In this document: piece after piece, positions 1 to 11,195 of the stretch
Numbering within the stretch: the stretch's first letter is position 1
Layout of the letters: every line of letters starts with the position of its first letter
Notes under the pieces: model-generated
What the model was told of the DNA's origin: nothing
What the model saw: only the letters and a program-made list of their open reading frames with translations
Databases searched by the model: none
Position numbers and translations under genes: made by a program
Assembly (NCBI GenBank): GCA_037176725.1
Contig: JAZBRS010000011.1
Coordinates: forward strand, 4,278,001 to 4,342,000
Length of the DNA: 64,000 nt
Direction of reading: 5' to 3'
Source of the DNA: Posidonia oceanica
Lineage: Eukaryota; Streptophyta; Magnoliopsida; Alismatales; Posidoniaceae

Positions 1-2
1 AC

Positions 3-539
3 CTTTTGTTCAAAGGTTGTGCTGCCATAGGGAAATACGTTGTAGTTCCAAGCTTAACAAATAGTGAAGCAACTAGTGCACCTCAATATATAATCGAGGC
101 AGAACAGGAAGAAAGTGCACATCCAATTCCCATGATTGTCTCTGAATTCAATTCAATCTCCATGGCAAACGAAAGTAGAACTAGTAAGAGGCACTCAAAG
201 TCCCAAGACTCGGTTCCAAAGCGTGGAAAGGTTTCAGCCCTCATGGAAATAGGGATTCAAGATGTGTGTGTTGTTCTGAATAGGAAGATACAAGTTGCTA
301 AGGAACTAATGAAGTATAGAAAAGAGGTCAATGAGGTTATCAAAGACAAGCAGAATAAGTACTTTATCCAAACTTGCAAGGATCTCTTGGTTGACATTGG
401 TATGGATATATCTAGTAATGAGTACATGAATGCATGCCAACTTCTCACAAAAGCTTCAAATCATGAATTATTTGTTGAGATGGAGAGTGCAGAAGAAAGG
501 ATCCATTGGGTGCATTGGTCTTTCATTAATCTCAAGTAG
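3..539 (+). CDS. Myb/SANT-like protein, C-terminal part (left end cut off)
   Basis: An open frame runs in from the left edge of the window and stops at TAG 537-539, leaving about 178 residues. The last third follows the pattern seen at the C-terminus of plant Myb/SANT-like (L10-interacting MYB type) proteins: a Cys-led helix, then a spaced Glu-Tyr, an Ala-Cys-x-Leu-Leu stretch, and an ending with ELFVEM followed by RIHWV. The middle is basic and Ser-rich (around KRHSKS and PKRGK), like the linker between the SANT domain and this tail. The DNA-binding SANT domain would lie off the window. Such proteins occur both as host genes and next to PIF/Harbinger transposases, and I cannot tell which this is. 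No start codon is visible; the first in-frame ATG is near residue 40. Confidence 0.55.
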   Translation, partial: LLFKGCAAIGKYVVVPSLTNSEATSAPQYIIEAEQEESAHPIPMIVSEFNSISMANESRTSKRHSKSQDSVPKRGKVSALMEIGIQDVCVVLNRKIQVAKELMKYRKEVNEVIKDKQNKYFIQTCKDLLVDIGMDISSNEYMNACQLLTKASNHELFVEMESAEERIHWVHWSFINLK

Positions 540-2408
540 TACTATGCTATGGTTGAACTACCATAACTTTATTAGTCTCTTTTGTCTATCGATCCACAGG
601 AACAAGTACTCCACTACCTAGGAACTAAAATTTCTATAATCTGAACTTTATTTGTGTTTTTTTGTCTATGGATGTATTAGGTACATCCATATGAACTACT
701 CTAATTAATAGTACTAATTTCAATCTAGATTAGTTTAGATCTTTCTCTCTACATAAATCTAGATGTCTCTTGAATGAAAATTTCAATGCCAATGTCTAAA
801 TATTGCCTGTTTATGTATGATTGATGTTGAAACAACGTTGGATCCACTAATTATAAACAATTCTGGTAGTTCCGTTTGGTGATTGCTGTACTATTTTTGT
901 CTGATTTTCTCTTTGAAATTCCTAGTGCATTTGATATTACAAGCAAATTCTGGTAAACAGTTACGACTTCTAAGTGGTTGAAATCTTTGCTAGGGTCTCT
1001 GCTCTAGTTGTCTTTGTGATCTCGGCATAGTGGTGTATCAGCCAATTCTCTTAATGATGGAATTGATGGTAGTGTATGTTGCACTTGTTCGCTTGGTCTT
1101 TGACATGTGCTAAATTGTGGTTGAATTCTAGTAGGAATTCTTAAGTTTTGGACTGATTGGTGAGAAGAGTTAAAATCCTGAACTGTAGTATCTTTCATCA
1201 CTAATCAATGATAATTTTTTATGGTCAACTTGCCGTTAATGTGAAGCCTTGTGCTTATTGGAAGTAAGGTTTTACTTGTCTTATTAGCTCTTATACAAGT
1301 TTCATCTTCAACTTCCACAAGGGAGGTAGGCAGGATGTCTTGGTTTTGGTGTACTGAACTTCTGTTGCCTGCAATTAGACATGGTCTGGTTTTAAAATAG
1401 AGTAATTATGCATTAAAACTGGGTGCAAGAATGCAAGAGTAGTCAAATTTCATACATTTTGCCTTGTGTGTGACGTTCTCTAATTTCACTTGTACTGGTT
1501 AAGCAGGTTGACAACAATCTAAATGCATACCAATGCCTCCTCCTTAAATTGCAACATTCCTGCAGAAACACATACAAATGTCTGAACTAATAAGGGAGAC
1601 AAGTAGATGGAGAACTACAAGGGTAATATCAGTGAACTACTAAATAGATGGATACAAACGTAAATAGATGTTTTCAGACTAGTGTAATACTCAAGGTAGT
1701 ATCAGTGCATTCATGCTTGTTCAACTTTAATTTGGAAACAATAGACACTTCAACAAACAGCCCAGATAATAAATTGAAAGGGAACTGAATGCACACCAAT
1801 CTCATTGGTTCACAGCACAACAACACTAAGGGAATTGTACTTGAGTAAAAATGGTTCTTAGTGTTTCACAACTCAACCAATGTCATACAACAAATCCATA
1901 CACAGCACAACCAATGCTAAAAAAGGAAATCACAACATATTGACAAACTGCATTCATAGCACAACCAATGCCATACAACAAATCATCATATCTCACTAGA
2001 CCAATTGATATTCTACTTGCACCCACCAATAAAGGAAATCACAACATATTGCAATCCATATCTTTTTGATAGTATTTTGACACACATCAAAATGGTGAAG
2101 ATTTCTATTCTCTGCATTCTCCTTTTGCTGATAACTTTACTAAGAGCATTGGTTGTTCAAAATATATGAACCACCAAATATATAAAGCAACTAGTGAAAC
2201 CACCAAAGAGATTATATTATATTATGAACATGTCAACACACATGAAAAATTATAAACCAAAGAGATAATCTTATATTAAAGTAACAGTTATAATACATGA
2301 ACCACCAAATACATAAAGTAGCTAGTGAAACCAAAGATAGTGATGAAGTAAGAACTAATCAGTATCATAATCAGTAGAATCTTTATCACTACGATATTCT
2401 ATGAGTAG
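540..2408. other. AT-rich non-coding stretch
   Basis: No supported gene. The sequence is AT-rich with stops in all frames. A local duplication is listed separately. A phrase around 'caaccaatg...atacaacaaatc' recurs several times between 1870 and 1985, suggesting old short tandem duplication. Confidence 0.6.
2166..2334. repeat. Two-copy direct repeat, about 132 bp apart
   Basis: The phrase beginning 'atgaaccaccaaata' at 2166 recurs at 2298 with few changes over about 37 bases. It looks like an old partial tandem duplication; I see no function. Confidence 0.6.
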
Positions 2409-2787
2409 CTATTCCAACCATTCACTATCATAATCAACATCCACCACAACTTTTCCATTACTACTTCTCACATCATCATCTTTCTTTTTAGTTGGTTTAT
2501 CACTACTAATCGATAACCCATACATTACTACTTCAATGACATATTCGTATTCTTTGTCGTCCCATTGAAAGAATCCACACTTGTTTGCCACCTGTAATGC
2601 AAACATAATGACATGAGTCATGTTATAAGAATGCAAATAAACAAATTAATGCAATGAAATACTTACACAATTGAAGAACCAACGATTAGGATTTTTTGCA
2701 GTTCTTTGACATTAGATGTCTTGCGAAAATTCCACAACCACACCTAGGTGGCGGATAGTATACTTTGTGAGTGATATAGGTAGACAT
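2409..2787 (-). pseudogene. GRF-type zinc-finger protein, two exons, frameshifted
   Basis: Read on the minus strand, an ATG at 2787 opens a short exon with RCGCG, then after a break the frame reads NPNRWFFNC and ends at a GTAAGT donor (2666-2661). An acceptor (TTACAG) at 2592 joins in frame to VANKCGFFQWDD, and the ORF closes at 2409 after an acidic tail. Together Cys-x-Cys, Cys and Cys-Gly-Phe-Phe-x-Trp form the plant zf-GRF signature, a small zinc-binding domain that contacts nucleic acid in other proteins. The two halves of exon 1 lie in different frames, so one base has been gained or lost near 2710. The intron would be 75 bp. Small GRF proteins of this kind are common near plant transposons. 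Frame break makes this a likely pseudogene or a sequencing error. Confidence 0.6.
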
Positions 2788-3268
2788 CTTATAGTATTCC
2801 CTGAAAAAATTATTAACAATAATATTGAAGCAGAGGCGTTGAGAATGTCTAATTATATTCTACATAAAGCATTCAAGTGATACAAAAAAATTCACATGCA
2901 TTTTAATGAGGTTTCACTTATAGAGTAGAATTTCCAATCATTCACATGCTCAAGACTTTAGAAAAAACATCAAAAGACAATAAACAAAATGAAAGCCATC
3001 TTGTTTGAACCATTAAAGTGATACAAAAGTATTCCCTTTCCAAAAAGACTCGAAAATGGGTGTTTGATCAACTTGTAGGAAAAATACATGTCCATGATGC
3101 ACATTTGTATTTCATTCAAAATTAGTTACTACATTGTTCTGTCACTGATTGACTTCTGGCTAAAATGACAAGTACCACTAACCTTTGAAAAGCAGTAACC
3201 TTGGAAAAGTAGATAGCCATGCTAGTTCCACCAATGATTGAAATGTCGCCGCCAGACCATTGGCCAAC
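2788..3268. other. AT-rich non-coding
   Basis: No coding signal or recognisable repeat seen. Confidence 0.5.
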
Positions 3269-3530
3269 GCAGGATTAGGGTTAGGGTTGGGGTTGGGGTG
3301 GGAGAAGGAGTGAGGAGTTTTGTAAGAAGTGAGGAGTTTGTGAGGAGGAGTGAGTAGGAGGAGGAGGAGGTTAGAGGTCAATTAGAGGAGGAGGAAATAG
3401 GTAGAGATGACAAGAAGGTGGAGATTGGTAGAGAGGCAGAGGAGGAAGAGGAGGAGGAGGAGGAGGTAGATGAGGAATAGGTAGATAGGAGGAGGAAGAG
3501 GAGGAGATTAGCTGGGCAAGAAGAAGGAGA
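3269..3530 (+). repeat. Telomere-like G-runs followed by a purine (GGA/GAG) tract
   Basis: At 3270-3300 runs of GGG or GGGG separated by TTA or TT resemble plant telomere repeats and could form a G-quadruplex. The following 220 bases are nearly all A and G. ORFs read across it (Ser-rich on the minus strand) are low-complexity artefacts. Confidence 0.6.
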
Positions 3531-3695
3531 AGGAGTTCGAGCTGATTTGGGAAAAGAGAAATTTGGCATTTTTATTACTCAAGGGTAATTTAGACATTTA
3601 CACCAAACACATAAGCTCCTTTGTAGGTGTTTATCAAACATGATTCACATATTCCTTGAGAAGCTACAAACAATATAATCATTTAAAAAACTAGT

Positions 3696-4187
3696 TGTCA
3701 CGACCCCAATTGCGACAGTCTAAGTCCTAATACTTTTAGAGCTATTAACAACTAAATAACTCACAGGAAAATGAAATAAAATTAATTTAAATGACTAACA
3801 GAAAATAGTAACTCAATCTACCCAAAACTTGTGGTGTGAGACTACGTGACTTCTACTATATGCATTAGATTGAACTACCACTCTATTATTTGCACCTGTA
3901 AGAAAATCATTTAGAAACACACGTTAGTGACATCCAATAGTCACTCAATGCACACGCTTACCAACTACTGAAACCACAAACCAAAACTGGAGCCACCAAA
4001 ACTTAGCTCCCAAGCCACCCGACCGCCTCTCGTGGCAGTCCTGAACCACAATCCTGCAAAACATATTTGTAAGCCACAATCCATGGTAAACAAGCATAAA
4101 ATCTCTAAATATGCTTTCAAAACCATATTCTCTTTTCTAAACCAAAACCAATTGCACATTTGAAATCTCTTTAGGCATACTTAATAT
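3696..4187. mobile_element. Possible LTR remnant beginning TGTCACGACCCC
   Basis: The sequence starts with TGTCACGACCCC, a common terminus of plant Ty3/gypsy chromovirus-like LTRs, and runs to the point where Sirevirus S1 begins. No matching other end, duplication or coding region is visible, so this is a weak call based on the terminus only. Confidence 0.3.
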
Positions 4188-4563
4188 TGTTGGCAAAAAT
4201 GCCTCACCTCGGTTTTGATGATAACAAAACATATTTGTGAGCTAACCTTCTTAATAGGTTAAGAAAGAAGTTCTCATGGACTTTGGAAAAAGAAGAAGGG
4301 ATATTGGCAAAGAAGAAATCATTAAGGAAGATCAAGGCAATTCAATTGAAGATCAAGTCAAAACAATTGAAGATCAAGTCAAAACAATTGAAGATTGAAG
4401 ACCAAGATTATATGTAATTAAACAAGTCATGTAAAAGAGTATGTTGTATTTTAGGAAATTATAATAATCTCCCAAACACCCCCATAATGCCTTAGGAAAA
4501 TAGCCTTAGCCCAAAACAAACCAATTCATTTAGTACATTCATTATTAGGCTAAAATAGGGCAA

Positions 4564-4790
4564 TTCGGCATACCGAATATTTTCAGTATACCAGATCAGG
4601 GAAATATTAGTGTTCACAGCAATGACCTGCTTCGGCATACCGAGATATTTCGGTATACCGAAATCTAGGCTAATCTGTTTTTACAACCAAGTATAAGTTC
4701 GGCACGCCGAAACATTTCGGTGTACTGAAGTATCCGACCGTTGTGAAATTCGGTCGACTGATTTATTTCAGCATACCGAATCATTTGAGA
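4564..4790. repeat. Four paired palindromic words (TTCGGCATACCGAA type)
   Basis: Around 4564, 4631, 4698 and 4749 the word TTCGGCATACCGAA or a close variant is followed 2-5 bases later by a second copy such as TTTCGGTATACCGAA. Each word is itself nearly palindromic. Palindromic word clusters in this part of the LTR are established for Sireviruses. Confidence 0.8.
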
Positions 4791-4832
4791 GAATTGTGAG
4801 CTCATTTTACATTTGTCTAAATTAGTATATGC

Positions 4833-4843
4833 CTATATATAGG
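4833..4843 (+). promoter_or_regulatory. Likely TATA box of the S1 LTR
   Basis: CTATATATAGG lies about 360 bp before the LTR end, just downstream of the palindromic cluster, as expected for U3. Confidence 0.55.
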
Positions 4844-5408
4844 ACACCACTATATTCATATTTGACACTAGAGATTAGACAAGTATATTGCACATCATAT
4901 ACAAATTTGTTGAGCTAAATTCCCATCCTTTTATTAAGCATTCCACTCATATCTTTGACAGACATTTCCCAAGCTAAGAGAGCATCATTTCCACCTACCA
5001 AAAGTGTTTTGGGAGATATAGAAAGAGTTGTAATTTTCCTTTCTTGGGTGAGTTTCTTCTCCAGGAGCGAGAAGGGTTACTGTGGTTTTTACGGGAGTTT
5101 GGCGTGGTCTCGTCAAGGTGTATGGTAGGATCTTGGCCCGGAACAAGATCAAGGTTAAGGTAACTCTCGAGGGGTTTTCTCGAGGAGTGGACTAAGCCGG
5201 GGAGGCTGAACCACTATAAATCCTTTGAGTATATTCTCATTGCCTCTCATTCCCTTCTTTGTAAGTTATTAGTTTAATATCTAAAATCTAGCTCTACATT
5301 TCATTTACTTGATAAATTGCTTAAGATTGTCAAAGTTAGTTTAAAATTCCACACTTAGTATATAATTTACTATTCACCCCCTCTAGTGAAGCCTAGAATC
5401 CCAACAAG

Positions 5409-5420
5409 TGGTATCAGAGC
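5409..5420 (+). other. S1 primer-binding site (initiator Met tRNA)
   Basis: TGGTATCAGAGC, the standard plant copia primer site, two bases after the LTR. Confidence 0.9.
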
Positions 5421-5459
5421 CTGGTTATCTAGAATATAAGATTTAAACATCTTCTAGAT

Positions 5460-5913
5460 ATGGCTTCTTCTTAATATAACACTAGTTTTGTAGAGGGATA
5501 GAGTATTCATGGACCACCATTTTCTGATGGCACAAATTTTAATTATTGGAAATGTAGAATGCAAGTATATCTTAAATCCATTGATTTTGAATTATGAGAT
5601 ATTATTATAAATGGATATACTACTAGTAAAAAGGATTATAAAGAATGGAGTGAAAATGAAATGAAACTTGCTACATTCGATGCTAAAGGATTAAACACTT
5701 TGTTTTGTACTATTAGTCGAGATGAATTTAATCGAATTTTTAATTGTAGTACTTCCCATGAAGCATGGCTTATTTTGGACCATGAGGGAACAAGCCAAGT
5801 GAAAGAAACTAAAATTAATATGCTTGTACATAAGTATGAAATGTTTAAAATGCAATCCAATGAATCCATTGGTAACATGTTTACAAGATTTTCTGAGATT
5901 ACTAATAATTTGC
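5460..5913 (+). pseudogene. S1 gag, N-terminal fragment
   Basis: From ATG 5460 the frame reads a Sirevirus-type Gag N-terminus: PPFSDGTNFNYWK, then YLKS, FEL-stop-DIIINGY, KLATFDAKGLNTLFC, SHEAW, and KETKINMLVHKYEMFKM. Gag would form the virus-like particle. The match to the gag of S2 in this window is close along the whole fragment. At least three in-frame stops are present: TAA at the fifth codon, TAG in the next twenty codons, and TGA where S2-type elements have Trp. The frame is cut at 5913 in the middle of the conserved 'ITNNL' region by the X insertion. It is not functional. Confidence 0.85.
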
Positions 5914-5995
5914 TGTAACACCTGGGAATTCATTTCCCTTGTAATTGTACAGATTTAATGAATTCCTATATTTGTGGACGGGTGTTACTGGCTTG

Positions 5996-6074
5996 GTGGG
6001 CCCCACTTGTGATTTGTTTGTGGGCCCCACATGTGGTTTGTTGTGGGCCCCACTTGTGGTTGTGTGGGTCCCAT
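5996..6074. repeat. Four spaced GTGGGCCCCAC palindromes
   Basis: GTGGGCCCCAC is exact at 5996, 6020 and 6043, with a variant GTGGGTCCCAT at 6064. Spacing is 21-24 bp. Confidence 0.85.
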
Positions 6075-6369
6075 TTGTGGTTGTTGGTGGGACCAGATTA
6101 TAGTTTGGTCCTTGGCTTTCTCTTTAATTGCTCTTTGGTCCCTATCTTCTGTTCCTTGTAATTTCCTCATTCCTAGGGGTGTGCTGTGCAATTTACCTAG
6201 CATATTACTGTGCGCGAGACCATGTGGCACTGTGCATGTGTGTATTCGTTGTCGCAGATTTTGTGGACTGTGCCGGTTGGTGAGGGCGCGAGATCCACAC
6301 CTTGCGGAGGAAATGTGCTGTAGTGCATTACTTCAGCTTTAAATTCTGCATGCGTGTTTCTCTTCCCCC

Positions 6370-6785
6370 GCATCTCCCACATCTCTTCCTTCTCTCTCTC
6401 TCTCTCTCTCTCCCTCTCTTTCTCTCCCTCTCCACTCACTCTTTCTACCTCTCTCTCGTCTCACTCTCTCTCCCACTCCCCCTCTGTTTTTCCCCCTCCT
6501 CCCACTGTCTGCTCCCTCCCTCTCTCTCGTCTCACTCCCTCCTCGTTCTCCCTCTTCCCCACTCTCCCTCCCTCCCTCTGTCTCTCTGCCCACTCCCCAT
6601 CTCCATCTCCTCCTCCTCTCCTACACTCCCTCTCCCTCTCGTCGTGCCCTAACTCCCATGGCCGGTGCAAGCATCTCCACCTCCTTCCTCCCATCTCCCC
6701 CTCCTCCCCTCCTCCTCCTCCTCCTCCTGCCCCTCCTCTCCACCTTCCCCTTCCTCCCTTCCCCTCTTCCTCCATCTCCTCTGTG
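6370..6785. repeat. CT-rich low-complexity tract
   Basis: Long runs of CTCTCT, CCTCC and CTCCTC. ORFs on both strands across it are compositional artefacts rich in Ser, Pro and Leu or Arg, Glu and Gly. Confidence 0.8.
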
Positions 6786-7280
6786 GTGGTGGGCGATCGT
6801 CGGCTTCTCCTCCTCCTCGGATCATGTGGTGGCAGTGAGCTCCGATCTTCCTCCTGGTGGCGGGACGAGCTCGTGGACGGTCGTGAGGAGGTTGGTGCAG
6901 CGGTGGGTCGCCGGAGTCGCGCGGGGTCACCAGTGTGCCACTGCCTTGAGGTGCACATCTCGCCCCTCTTGCTCCATTTAGCTTAAAAATTATAGATTTA
7001 TGTTGCTTGCCATGAATTGAATGCCATGGAAGTGTTTTGATAATTTTGGTGAATTATATGGATTTTTAGTTGAATTTATCGGCTTTAATGGATATAATGC
7101 ATATTCTAAGATTTTTTCGGTGTTTTCATGAGCCATGGGCTTTGGAATGGCATGATTCTTGTGTGGTTGTGTTCCTGGTTCAATTATGAACATTTTGGTA
7201 TATTGCATGCTATTTTTGGTGGTTTGTGCAGGTAGTTTTGGATCCAAATTGGATCATCTCGTTTTTCTACATGCCCTTGT

Positions 7281-7440
7281 TTCAGTATGCCGAATTGGGT
7301 TCGGCATACCAAAACCTGCTCTAGATACTCTCTAGGGCCTAATTTCGGTCGACCGAACCAGATTCGGTCTGCCGAATTCTGGGTTTGGATGGTATCCAGA
7401 CCCTCTGTTTGGCTGACCGAACCAGGTTCGGTTTGCTGAA
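7281..7440. repeat. Three paired palindromic words, same word as in S1
   Basis: At 7281, 7343 and 7408 pairs of TTCGGTCGACCGAA-type words occur, separated by about 5 bases. The word and the paired layout match the cluster in the S1 LTR at 4564-4790. Confidence 0.8.
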
Positions 7441-8008
7441 CCTGGGTCTGAGATGTTTCTCAAACTTGTTTTAAGGGGGCATTAATCAAGGATTAATTAG
7501 TGTTTATTTATGCTTGTGCCTATGATTATCTTGTGGCTTGTTAAAGGTTTTCAAAGATGATTTTTGGGAAATTATAGATGTATTTTCAAAAGGTTTTGTC
7601 GAAGTTTTGTTGAGGCCGAAACCTAGGAGTTGTGTGGCCTAGACTCGGGGATGCGACGGCATTCCTAGCATGTTGCACACTTCGCCTGAGCAGAGGTTCA
7701 GGGGTTGGGGTGTTGGCCGTACCTAGCGGTATCGTGGCAGCGGACTCGGGAGGTATGATACTCCTACGTAGCTGTGCGTGATACCCTAGTCGTTATGGAC
7801 ACCGGGACTTGCCTTTTTGTGGTGCTAAGGAACCCATGAGTGGTTCAGAGCACATTGTTGCGGGCGCCACTGAGGCGTGCCCTGTGGTTCTGTCCTGATT
7901 GAGGATAGCTCGCCCAGGTGGGGTGAGTAGCTTTCCCAGGTGGGGATCGCTTTTGAGGTTTCTCTGGTGTGAGAATGCCGTGACGGGCACGCTCCTCCAC
8001 AGGGTGGG

Positions 8009-10432
8009 TGTGACCATCTCGGTGACGTGGGCACATGCTGCCAAAGCTCGCGCGTGCACCGGCCGGAGAGAGGGGCCACGGCTAATGGTGAATCTGAGGA
8101 GAGCTCGACTTGAGGAAACATCGAAAAATAGCGAAATCAAAGGGAAAAGGAATAGTAAATGGAGTTGCCACCTAGTCTATTTGTAAATTGGAAGACGAGG
8201 AAAACCAAGTGTCGAAAACAGGTAAAGGAATGCAAACATGCAAATTCGACCCAAGCAAATGCGACACAAGGTCATTACGGTCCAAAGAAAGGACAAGGAC
8301 TCCTATTACGCACAGGGAAGGGATTAGGCACCCCCGATACGCCCGAGAAAGTTGGTCTTTCTAACGTCATTCCGCTCAAGTGTGTGGCTCATGTAGGCAT
8401 TAAGTGCCAAGTGAATGTTTGCTATTAAGCAAGATAGAACATGCCATGTGATGATACAAGAAGCAAATAAATGCAAGCAAATTGCAATAAATGTTAAAGG
8501 ATCAGTGGTGACTATTAAAAACATGCTCTAAAACCAACATTGGTAAAGAGGAGACCAAGATATAAGCAAAGTAAAGCAAGGGATAGGTGCTCTATCCACT
8601 GTCCAAGTCTCTATGAAAAATGCGAGACCCCAACGAGAGACCCTCACGCGAGATCGGCATGCGAGACAGGCCTGATCGAATAGTGGACTTTCATCGCCAA
8701 ATTGGGAGTCCATCTCAGTTCAAATCAATATGGAATCGATCAATTGATCGAGAGGGATGGTCCAGGAATACAAACATGCAAGTGGATTTGACTGGGGACC
8801 TCTGAATCATCACCCCCACCTCCGTTTGGGTCACAACCGGAGCTCGGAAGGTTGGCCGGCCATGGTGTGGGCTGGCGACCTATGGGGCGTTCCTCGGCTC
8901 ACGAGGGGGGGGGGGCTATGGGGATGATCCAGGAAGAGGAAGGAAGTGAGGAAGACGATGGAAAACCAAACAACTCTTTCTCCCCAACCTCCCATTTGTG
9001 CGCCAGACTGAGGGTGTTCGGTCGACCATTGAGTTGGCCTCAAGCACTCCTCTGTCCATCTGGGGCCTTGGGAAGGTTCAAGGAAGGAAGAGGATGGATG
9101 GCGATGCCAAATGCAAGCAAGAAATAAAATTGAATTCCCATTCCCATCCGCGTCGACCGTCGCCGGCGAGTTCGAGTCCGACAAGCCATGGCGTTGGCTG
9201 CGGACACGAAACGTTGCCCCTAGAGCGCCGGTGAGTAAGAGGGAGGATCCAAAAGGTTGGATGGACACAATGCGGGAGTGGGGAGGCTACCAATTATTCC
9301 ACCCGTCTCGGCCATATTGCGCTAGCTGTCCAAGGCTACGTCGGCCATTGAAGAGGCTGGGAGTGCACGAAGGCTTGCTGGAGCGCACCGAGGAATAAAG
9401 AGGAAGAAGAAGAGATGGAGTGCAAGGGAAAAGGAGCCTTTGGCACTGGAGTCGGTTTGGCCATGCGTGCAACGGCCAAAGGCCACGCGCGAGCCATCGG
9501 CCCACTACCGGAGGAAGACGAATCCAGCAAACAAATGCAAAATTCAGTAGAGAAAACACAATTCGAAAGGGAAATTGAAACAAAAATGCAAGGAGGCAAC
9601 TCTACACTATTGGGACGAGTCGGCTACCTGTGTGAAGCGTCGTCGATGTTCCTCTACCGGACGACGACTGTGGCTCCTCAGGAGGCGATGCTCGGAGGCG
9701 GCGGTGGCTAGGGAATGTTGGTCTCACACCACTAGATGTTGCGAGAGGCCTGGGAGTAGGAACTGGTGGCCTCTGGGTGGTGGCTAAGGACTGAAAACGG
9801 AGCTTCCTTCACGTTAGAGGAAGGCTGGGAAACAAATTCTTGGCCATTGGGATGCTAGAGGTTGGAATTTGTCGAGCTTTGGGATGCAAGAGCAAGGAGT
9901 GTGGAGTGGAAAATGTCGAGGAGAGCCAAGAGAAGCTTCTCGTCGGAGGAGGGACTGTTTTATAGGAGGAAGAAGACATGCAAGCCGTTGATTTGAAATG
10001 GATTTTGAGTTGGTTGGTTGGGATTTAAATGTTAGGATTAGATTGGGATTAAGATTGGATGAGGGGGCACGATGGTCTAGGATCTCAAGGGCACAATCTC
10101 AGATCCATGCCAACCAATGGGAAGCAAGGAATCGGTAGTCCAAAAGTGAATGGACCACTTAATCCTTCCCCTGTCCTAGGATGACGCGAGAGCCCGACGT
10201 GAGAGCATTCCGCGAGCGCCATACGCGAGAGCCCTATACTGGGGATGCTGGCTTGGATTTTGAGCCTGTTTCTTGAGTTCTTGGGCCATCGGTGGATTGG
10301 GGTGTGTTTGGGGTGTTTGGTCAGGTTTTGGTGGGTCTGGTTGAGTTTGATGGGTGGTGGGGTCTGCCTTGATCGAGCGCGCTCCTCTGGAGAAAATAAC
10401 CGACAAATGACTATCAGAATGGGGTGTCTACA
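8009..10432 (-). repeat. Element A 3' LTR
   Basis: On the minus strand it begins TGTAGACACCCC at 10432, the same start as B and C, and ends GGTCACA at 8009. It carries the block common to all four Tat LTRs here (8315-8332) and is 2424 bp. Clusters of GCGAGA-type words occur at 8620-8670 and 10180-10235. No coding region is seen. Confidence 0.75.
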
Positions 10433-10446
10433 GATGCCTCCCTCTG
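10433..10446 (-). other. Element A polypurine tract
   Basis: Minus-strand CAGAGGGAGGCATC directly precedes the LTR start, as expected for the plus-strand primer of a retrotransposon. It fixes 8009-10432 as the 3' LTR. Confidence 0.65.
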
Positions 10447-11195
10447 AGCGAGGTCGAGGGGACTAAGGCCGCTGCTTAGGGTTGACTACACACCCTGCCT
10501 GAAGTCGGTGGGAGGAATGTTGCTGTGGGCATAAGTCACTTATCCGGTGGATGCACCGAAAGTCGTGACTTGCTGCCGTAATGCGAATGCTGATGCTGAT
10601 GCTGATGCTAGTGTCCATGTGCGCTGAACTCTGCTAGGGGTATGTGTGCGAGTTCGCGCAATGCTAGTGCAAGCTATGCGAGTGATGTTGGCATGCGCTG
10701 AGCTCTGCATGACTTTAAGCGACGATGCTGATGCGAACGCATGCTGAGCTCTGCACGGCTCTAAGCAATGCTAAAGTGATGCATGTTGATGCTGGCTTTG
10801 CTGGGGACGTATGCAGATGCATAAGGGCATATAACGAAATGCAATGACCTACAACAAATGTTTTTGACATGCGGTGCGATGCAATGGATGATGATTTGAC
10901 AGGCTCATCGTCGGATAGTTAGGGTTATCGGCCCAAGGAGTTGACGGATTCTTCGTCGGATAGTTTGGGTTATTGGCTCAAGGAAAACGCTAAGCATTAT
11001 AATGGATGCTGTCCGAGTAGTTGGGGTTACCAGCCTGAGAAGAAAAGAAACGATACCTCAAGGCAGCAGAAATGATGCCCCTGGTATTGGAAAAGATATC
11101 AGGGGGCAGCCGAAGCGCTCCTGGCATCAAGAAAACGGCCAAACATTGTGACGGGTGTCAATCGAACAGTTAGGGTGGCCAGCCCGAAAGGCAAG
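10447..11195 (-). repeat. Element A 3' non-coding region with degenerate repeats
   Basis: 10560-10800 is rich in ATGCTGATGC-like phrases. From about 10905 to 11175 four degenerate copies of 'cgtcggatagttagggttat' followed by a 'cggcccaagg'-type phrase occur, with a fifth near 12255. At 11078-11106 an imperfect hairpin built on CCCCTGGTAT corresponds to a perfect one in element D. No gene. Confidence 0.6.

Larger units (their letters stand above)
4188..5406 (+). repeat. S1 5' LTR
   Basis: It begins TGTTGGCAAAAATGCC and ends CCCAACA, giving TG...CA ends and a length of 1219 bp. A TATA-like CTATATATAGG lies at 4833-4843. The end is set by the primer site two bases downstream. Confidence 0.85.
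4188..5913 (+). mobile_element. Sirevirus-type Ty1/copia element S1, 5' part
   Basis: A 5' LTR, a tRNA-iMet primer site and the beginning of gag follow each other in the right order. The element is cut at 5914 by X, and its 3' part is not in the window. The left 5 bases (4183-4187, AATAT) would be one copy of the target duplication. Confidence 0.85.
5914..8008 (+). mobile_element. Element X: LTR-like fragment beginning TGTAACACC
   Basis: It begins abruptly inside S1 gag with TGTAACACC, a frequent start of Tekay/Del-type chromovirus LTRs, and a partly inverted GGGTGTTAC lies 70 bases on. The body holds GTGGGCCCCAC repeats, a 400-bp CT-rich tract, an AT-rich part and a palindromic cluster. It ends where the LTR of element A begins. 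No coding region or primer site is visible, so it is either one long LTR or a truncated element; the family is a guess. Confidence 0.5.

Noticed and set aside
6197..6986. Long ORFs on both strands rich in Ser/Pro or Arg/Glu
   Set aside because: Produced by the CT-rich low-complexity tract of element X.
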